Shown piece by piece: positions 57,331 to 64,000 of a stretch of 64,000 bases of DNA. This DNA is from Urechis unicinctus (lineage: Eukaryota; Annelida; Polychaeta; Xenopneusta; Urechidae), in the NCBI GenBank assembly GCA_034190875.2, contig CM067358.1, positions 57,197,945 through 57,261,944 of the forward strand. Direction: 5' to 3'. The notes under the pieces were generated by a model, which searched no databases, was not told where the DNA came from, and saw nothing but the letters and a program-made list of their open reading frames with translations. Position numbers and translations under genes: made by a program. The stretch's first letter is position 1. Every line of letters begins with the position of its first letter.

Positions 57331-59910
57331 CCTAGTCCACCAGCCTTATAACGCCAACTGATATTATATCTGCAACTATATTAATTGTACAATCCTAATA
57401 TAAAGTATCGTAAATTTATTTTCTCTAAGTCACATTTCGCAGATCTAAAACAATAGTTCCTTATTCATAGTAAACACATAAGTAAATTTGATATCCGCAT
57501 AAGACAGGAGACCCAGTAGGTCGCACCTGATTCCGCGCGCTCTTCATCTGAAGCATGGGATACTCCATGGCAAAAACAGAACCAAAACTTTCGACAAAAT
57601 ATCACCCAAGACTGCAATTGAATAAGTGTTTCAGATATTTATGATGAGATCATATTTAATTTCCACTTGGTCCTTGCCGTTCCAACCGCTATAAAGCAGC
57701 ACAGTCCACACCCAGATTCAATTATTTACCAGCTACGGGCTGTATCATATATAGCTATATTTTCTCTACGGCCGCATAAATCAACCAGCAATGACACTCA
57801 TGCAATTTGCCGCGATATAATGTTGTACTAAGCAAAACATCACCTCACCTGCTTCAATTGAAGTTTATTGTCAGATCATCTTAGTGCGTTATCTGTCACG
57901 TGTTAGACGGCTTTTTCCCGCCATGACAAAGTTCACATGCCGACGACGACAGTTGTTGATTGAGGCGTACTGGAGGAGAAACGCCCACTCTAACCAGCCC
58001 TCCCCGACCCATACAACCTTTGATCTTATAACTCATAGGCGCAAATAAAGACAAGAGCCTATTGCTTGCGATCATGTCTTTCAGACAAGCAGCGTGTTGA
58101 CAGAGCATACAAGGTAAGAGGTGCACAAGAGTGGAGCTATATTCCGACAGTTGCCGGAGCGCCTCTTGTGGGAACGCCCCGGGACTAGCGGCTTGATAGT
58201 TAACTATATACCCAGCGATACTTAAACCAAATACTACTCGGTACTTCATGAAAGAGATACTTGATAAATAAAACTCCCCATCCAATGCCACGCAGCGCCG
58301 ATTAAAACTGGGTACTCTCATGGCGGCAACTTTATAGGAACAGATTCGTTTATCTTCCGCTCCCCAGTAACAAACAGAGCCACACGAAGAGCGGACTCGT
58401 GGAGTCAGGCACGACGCCTAATAACAACGGACCTAAGACTGATTACCTGAAACTTTGCAATCGTGAGCCGCAAGAACAAGGTCAAATATGGAGGCTGCTT
58501 CAACCAGCGAGTAACAACGCCTCCAACCACGCGACCCGATTACATAGGAACACGGAACACCTGGCGTATAAGAGGGTCCACATGATCAAACCAAGATGAT
58601 CAAAGGGAAAGATCCAAGGAAATGCAAGATTGAAGGTAGCAACTCGTGTTAACGAGACAGACGATGAGCACAAGTCACCTTAACGAGAGCTAATCCGCGC
58701 CGGGTGCCCGTCCCCAGTTGGCTGCCCAGATAGCCTGCCATCTACATCAGACTTGTCCCACCCTATTTCCTGTTTGCACCGCAGCCCAGCTCTAGCCGCG
58801 ATTTCATTGGGCCATAAAGCCCCCACCTGCTCGACCGTCTCTACCTAGTCTGTAGCTGTGGCGAGGTGGGGTTTAGGCTAGGTAGGTGACGGAGCAGGGC
58901 GGGGGCTGGGTGTCGTCGAGTGGAAGCCGGTTCATTAGAAGGTATGATTCGTTGGAGTGAAGGGTTCCCACCTGATAAGACGAGTGATTTGTTACAGATG
59001 GTCGAGTAAGGAAAGCGATGCCGCTATATTGTGATCGGTGGGTGAGGAGCGCAAGAGGCTGTAAGCAGTGACGACCCGCGCCCTAACAAGGTATGCTGCT
59101 CACCAGAAGATAACGCATCTAATCCTCACTGTCCACATCTCTGGCCCGATTGTCAACCGCTCAGGTCATAACGAACGCCTCTTTATGGTGCGGCCCAGAT
59201 CGGCCCAATTTAGCGGGGTCCACGGCAATTGTGCGCCCGTATGCTGTAATTGAATTCTCTGGTGTATTTACGCAGTATTTTCGCCTTCAGGTGCGAATCT
59301 TACCACTTCGTCGAAAGCCGATTAAATAAGTGACAGATTAAACTGCATAACAGAAATTCATCGAAGAACAATATATCGACGCTTCCAATCGGATTTCTTC
59401 GTGTAAATCTCACAGATCGGTCTCAAAATAACGAGCTTCCTAATAGAAATAAGCGGCCAATGTATAAAAGCTGCCACGATCGGGAAGGTGTTGGCTGGCC
59501 ACCATACAAGCCCTGAGTAGAAATATAAATAATTTCATAAGAGCCATATTGATAATGGCGTTAAGAGAGGCGTCGCACAAAAGAGAACGCGGCGCGGGTG
59601 TTTTCTGAGAGGCCTGGGGCGCGTTGCATGGAGGAGGTCGTAAGAAATGTTCCTACAATGGGGCCTGATACGGCTTGGTAGACACCAGCCATTATGCGTG
59701 CCTGCTTGACGTATGTCCTGTCAGAGAAACGTCGGAAATTAATGTGATCGTTCTATGTGTTATTTATAGCGCGCAATGTGACACCATTTTGATCATTTGC
59801 GGAGTGCCTTAAATGGAAAGCCGACCAGTATGATCCAGGCTGTGGCTTCTAGTAGCCTGGCTGGCAGTGATGGCGAGGTGAGGGCGAGGTGAGGGCGATG
59901 TGTAATGCAC
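57331..59910. other. No gene recognised
   Basis: The longest frame, 57896-58321 on minus, has no recognisable domain. No array or RNA gene is visible. Confidence 0.4.
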
Positions 59911-59914
59911 ACCG

Positions 59915-60317
59915 GCTTGACGATGATGGCAACGACGACGATGTCAATGATAACTTCTGTTGATGTTAGTCCCATCGACGACAAAGTGACGGATTTATCA
60001 TCGTCTTGTTCAAGATGATGATAATGATGATGGTGATAATAATGTTGATTGAGAAGATGACAACGATGACAATGATGATGCTCACAATAACGACGAAGGC
60101 GAAGGCGTTTCTAATTATGGTGATGATAATGTTGACTTTGGCGACGATGATTATTTAGAAATGTCGATGAAGTTGATGCAGAAGATAACGACGAACCGCT
60201 GCTGACAACGACGACGACGTCAACTTTGTTGTTTATGAGACGAAGATGGTAAGGAGGAACTATTCACCATAATTATAATGTCGAATATGAGGAAGAGGAT
60301 GAAGAACCACCGCTCAA

Positions 60318-60372
<55 letters not shown>

Positions 60373-60375
60373 ATG
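59915..60375. repeat. Degenerate GAT/GAC trinucleotide tract ending in (GAT)n
   Basis: GATGATAATGATGATGGTGA-like sequence with a clean ATG run at about 60318-60360 followed by GTG. Confidence 0.88.
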
Positions 60376-61082
60376 ACATTAAATGACAATTGAGAATATC
60401 CCATTCCCGCCAGGACGCGCGCTGTGGTCGTATCGTTGACCTGCGGTGACGGTCAGCATCATTGGTGGCGGCCATGATTTAGGATGCCTTTGACAATGAG
60501 GATGATACCTATTAGATGTCTATACTCTAGCGAATCATCCACAAGCACTACTGGGCCATGGACATTAATAGATACGTTGCTGGGGGGGGTGTTGTCGAGG
60601 TCGGGGCGGATACATGACCCAGACGGTGAATCATCTACATCGAGCTGCACAAGATATTATCACTAACCGTTAAATTACACGACTGCTATCGCAGGCATGG
60701 CGGGCGTACTTCTGCCAAAATGGATGCGATTAGCTCTTTATCGCGTTAAGCAATTGACGAAGATTGGAAGCGTTGTTGCCCTAAGACAGAAAGGCAGCGG
60801 ACTTTTTGGACAATGACGGTGCAATAAGGGTCGAGTTGAGCTATGTTTGCAGCCTCTCACGTGTATGGAGGAATGCCTCGCTAGCGGCAACCGTTCACTG
60901 AAGCTGGACGAGGCGTCTTATAACGACCAACTAACGCTCACGCAATGGCAACAGGGATTTGGATGAATATGGTTGTATCCGAGAGAAGCACTTAGCGGCT
61001 CATAACAGCATACACTGCTAATCGAATGAAGGCTTCTTCACGCACAGACTGACTTTCACGGTGAATGGTGACAAATGTTGTT
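60376..61082. other. No gene recognised
   Basis: Short chance frames only, between the GAT tract and the 73 bp array. Confidence 0.4.
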
Positions 61083-61790
61083 ATGATTCGTGATGACGGT
61101 TACTGTATTTACTGACACGTACCACTGAGGTGGCGATAACGCTAACTGTAATCGCGTGATTCGTGATGACGGTTACTGTATTTACTGACACTGACCACTG
61201 AGGTGGCGATAACGCTAACTGTAATCGCGTGATTCGTGATGACGGTTATAGTATCTACTGACACTGACTACTGAGGCGGCGATAACGCTAACTGTAATCG
61301 CGTGATTCGTGATGACGGTTACAGTATTTACTGACACTGACTACTGAGGCGGCGATAACGCTAACTGTAATCGCGTGATTCGTGATGACGGTTACTGTAT
61401 TTACTGACACTGACCACTGAGGTGGCGATAACGCTAACTGTAATCGCGTGATTCGTGATGACGGTTACTGTATTTACTGACACTGACTACTGAGGCGGCG
61501 ATAACGCTAACTGTAATCGCGTGATTCGTGATGACGGTTACTGTATTTACTGACACTGACCACTGAGGTGGCGATAACGCTAACTGTAATCGCGTGATTC
61601 GTGATGACGGTTACTGTATTAACTGACACTGACTACTGAGGTGGCGATAACGCTAACTGTAATCGCGTGATTCGTGATGACGGTTACTGTATTTACTGAT
61701 ACTGACCACTGAGGTGGCGAAAACGCTAACTGTAATCGCGTGATTCGTAGTGACAGTTACTGTATTTACTGTAATCACATGGTTCGTGTT
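61083..61790. repeat. 73 bp minisatellite, about 9-10 copies
   Basis: Unit GATTCGTGATGACGGTTACT, GTATTTACTGACACTGACCA, CTGAGGTGGCGATAACGCTA, ACTGTAATCGCGT. Two variants alternate (ACCACTGAGGTGG versus ACTACTGAGGCGG), which suggests growth by two-unit blocks. Confidence 0.95.
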
Positions 61791-62179
61791 AATAGCTGCA
61801 GTGATCCGTGAGAAGGCGAGTGGATTTGCTGAGATTGACCAACATCATGTTTGATACGGTCAGTCGGAGCAGCGGACTTCGATACCAAAGTCTGACAAGG
61901 AGAACCTGTAACGAATGAGAGCAACGAACCAAGTTATTCACGACAATGCGATTGTGATTCTAGACAATTGCCATTTGTCCTTACAACACGGGGCATATTA
62001 GTTCATGTGAGTGATCGTTGCTGTTTATGACAGAGGGACACAGTGGTTCATGGGGATCTAACTGCGTGATACAACATCAAGAACACAGTGGTTCACGCGA
62101 TTGCCATATCGGCTCACGATAACGACCATATGGAACCACGACTATGAACAAACTTACTCACTACAGTGATCATATTGCC

Positions 62180-62760
62180 ACATGACAATGAAGATATCTA
62201 CTCACGATAACGAACATATTGACTCACCAATACGAACATAGTGACCCACGAACACACTGACTCACTACTATGAACTTTTTGACCCACAACAATTAACATA
62301 TTGACTCACAACGAACATATCAACGCAAGATTGCGATCATATTGACTCATGTCAATGAACACAATGACTCACGACTATGAACACAATGACTCACGACTAT
62401 GAACACAATGACTCACCACTCTGAACACAATGACTCACGGCAATGAACACAATGACTCACCACTCTGAACACAATGACTCACGGCAATGAACATATTGAC
62501 TCACCACTCTGAACATGTTGACTCACCACTTTGAACATGTTGCCTCACCACTTTGAACATGTTGCCTCACCACTGTGAACATGTTGACTCACCTCTATGA
62601 ACATGTTAACTCATCACTGTGAACAAGTTGCCTCACCTCTGTGAACATACTGACTAACCACTGTGAACATGTTGACTCACCACTGTGAACATACTGACTA
62701 ACCACTGTGAACATGTTGACTCATCTATGTGAACAAGCTGACTCACCACTGTGAACATAT
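62180..62760. repeat. 22-23 bp degenerate minisatellite, more than 20 copies
   Basis: Unit GAACATGTTGACTCACCACT with GT; an older variant at 62340-62500 reads GAACACAATGACTCACGACT. Divergence rises to the left, where TGACTCAC persists as the conserved core. Confidence 0.9.
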
Positions 62761-62879
62761 TCATTCAAAACTACGAATACAGTGATTCACAAAAATCAGC
62801 GTTATGATTCACAACAAGGGAATTAGTTATCAACGATGGTGAACATTATAATGTGCAAAACGGATGTATGGCCAGGGCA

Positions 62880-63875
62880 TGAAACTAAGAATATTTGCCA
62901 CCGGCCAACCTGGCTGGTAGTTCCCAAAATCCACCGGCCCAGAAAAAATTCCACCAGCCAACAAAATTTAACACAAGTTTATGTATCGTTATGAATACTT
63001 TATTTTTTTTACCCATAACCCGCATAATATAACTCACAATATGCACGAGCAAAAAATAGATTTATATACACAGCATGAAAAACATGACACTCGAGTAAGG
63101 ACATATAATACACATAACAATAACACCCTCCTTAACAACAGTCTTTCTGGTGTGTGGCCTCCTCACTTTCACATCGAATGTATTCCTTGTAACTGGGGCG
63201 TCGATACCAGGTCCCAGTTATCTGCCACAGTTCTATAGCACGCTTGGGCTTGTAGTCAGCTATAGGGGTGACACAAGAAGCTCCTTCATCAGCTCATTGA
63301 AGGAGTCTGGGCTAAGACTGGACCTCCACTATTTGCTTCATTATGTTGAATCCTCTTTCACACTCAGCTGAAGAGGCAGGAAGGGTCCGAATGAGGTCCA
63401 TGAGGGCCATGAGGTTTATACAGCATCAGCTCACCAGTGTTTTAAGCATTGCCTTCTGGTCTGGGATATATGCAGTGTCAACACCTACACCAGAGAGCCC
63501 AACACTGATATGTTCAACGAGTGTGGCTACTGCCTGATCATCAAAATCTGAAAGCATATTCAGACAGCTGCATATCTTTGGTTGCATATGTTCTGCAGCA
63601 ATCGCAAAACATTACATCATGGTTTTCATCGTGTCGCAGCCAACCTCTATCCTCTCCGCAGTCTGTTTTCAGCCAGCGAGAGTTCCATTTCCTGCCATTT
63701 TCTCATAATCTTTACTTTGAAGCCTTAGATCTTCTGGAAGCTTGCGCTTACTCGGCTGGGGAGGCTCGGCCCCTTCAACGAAATGCCACATAGTGTAGAA
63801 AAATTTGTGAAATGGACTCTGGCGATTCGACTTGGTCGATTCGTAGAACAGAGTTTGATGATTAATCAAGATCAA
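62880..63875 (-). mobile_element. Decayed hAT-type transposon (zinc-finger/transposase-like gene remnant)
   Basis: On the minus strand, in order: a segment with SKRKLPEDLRLQSKDYEKM, then WLRHDENHDVMFCDCC (a TTF/BED-like W...MFC..C finger), then, after a frame change, DDQAVATLVEH and KAMLKTLVS, then NLMALMDLIRTLPASSAE followed by CERGFNIMK, the hallmark of the hAT C-terminal dimerisation domain. After that come FNELMKELL and, near 62900, SGPVDFGNYQPGWPVAN. The pieces sit in the order of ZNF862/KIAA1586-like hAT-derived proteins. Stops, frame changes and the loss of most of the central catalytic region compress the element to about 1 kb, so it is an internally deleted fossil. Terminal repeats were not identified. 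Confidence 0.65.
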
Positions 63876-64000
63876 ACGAAGACTTGGCTATCCACATAAG
63901 TTCGCCGAGACCCAAACGCAACGCGCGATGCTACGCAGCGAGCGCGTTGCGCGCGTGTCATTACGTGACACGCTGACAGCACGCGCCGCATCGTGAGGCG
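63876..64000. other. CpG-rich right edge with a small hairpin
   Basis: Strings such as GCGCGTTGCGCGCGTG and the hairpin GTGTCATTACGTGACAC (about 63955-63971) lie beside the hAT remnant. They could be promoter-like or belong to the element's end; nothing decides this. Confidence 0.3.

Noticed and set aside
57896-58321. 141-codon minus-strand frame with a GCCGCCATG context
   Set aside because: The Kozak match is fair, but the protein has no family pattern, signal peptide or repeat, and a frame of this length is expected by chance in 64 kb.

Overview
This is a metazoan genomic window, most likely from a marine invertebrate; the phylum cannot be fixed from the sequence. It lacks operons, ribosome-binding sites and long uninterrupted genes. 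Instead it holds consensus GT-AG splice junctions, very long introns, microsatellites, at least fifteen separate minisatellite arrays and decayed transposons.

One gene can be assembled with confidence. It lies on the minus strand, from a start codon at 49872 to a stop at 6056, in seven coding exons whose phases join without a break (58+291+411+192+78+82+577 = 1689 nt, 562 residues). The product is a single-pass type I membrane protein: signal peptide, SUEL (galactose-binding) lectin domain, CUB domain, sushi/CCP domain, acidic stalk, transmembrane helix, and a 191-residue cytoplasmic tail with tyrosine motifs. The SUEL exon resembles the lectin domains of the EVA-1/latrophilin class, but I do not recognise SUEL+CUB+sushi as a named receptor, so no symbol is given. 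The introns around each extracellular module are all phase 1, the signature of exon shuffling. Intron 1 is about 28.9 kb and takes up nearly half the window.

Layout. 1-6055: downstream flank with minisatellites, a TA microsatellite and the probable 3' UTR. 6056-20905: exons 7 to 2, with introns that carry microsatellites and 36-50 bp minisatellites. 20906-49814: intron 1, with many tandem arrays (including a roughly 1.8 kb array of a 39 bp unit, an array full of CACGTG, and an array with about 22 copies of TGAGTCA near exon 1), a tRNA-like SINE remnant, and a 0.95 kb non-autonomous DNA transposon whose inverted ends are rich in a perfect palindrome. 49815-49872: signal-peptide exon with a near-ideal Kozak context. 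49873-64000: upstream flank with no convincing gene, CAT-rich low-complexity sequence, a 368 bp tandem duplication, a 44 bp array with higher-order structure, a 73 bp array, a 22 bp array, and at the right end a decayed hAT-type transposon on the minus strand.

Nearly all other open frames are by-products of tandem repeats whose unit length is a multiple of three, or short chance frames.
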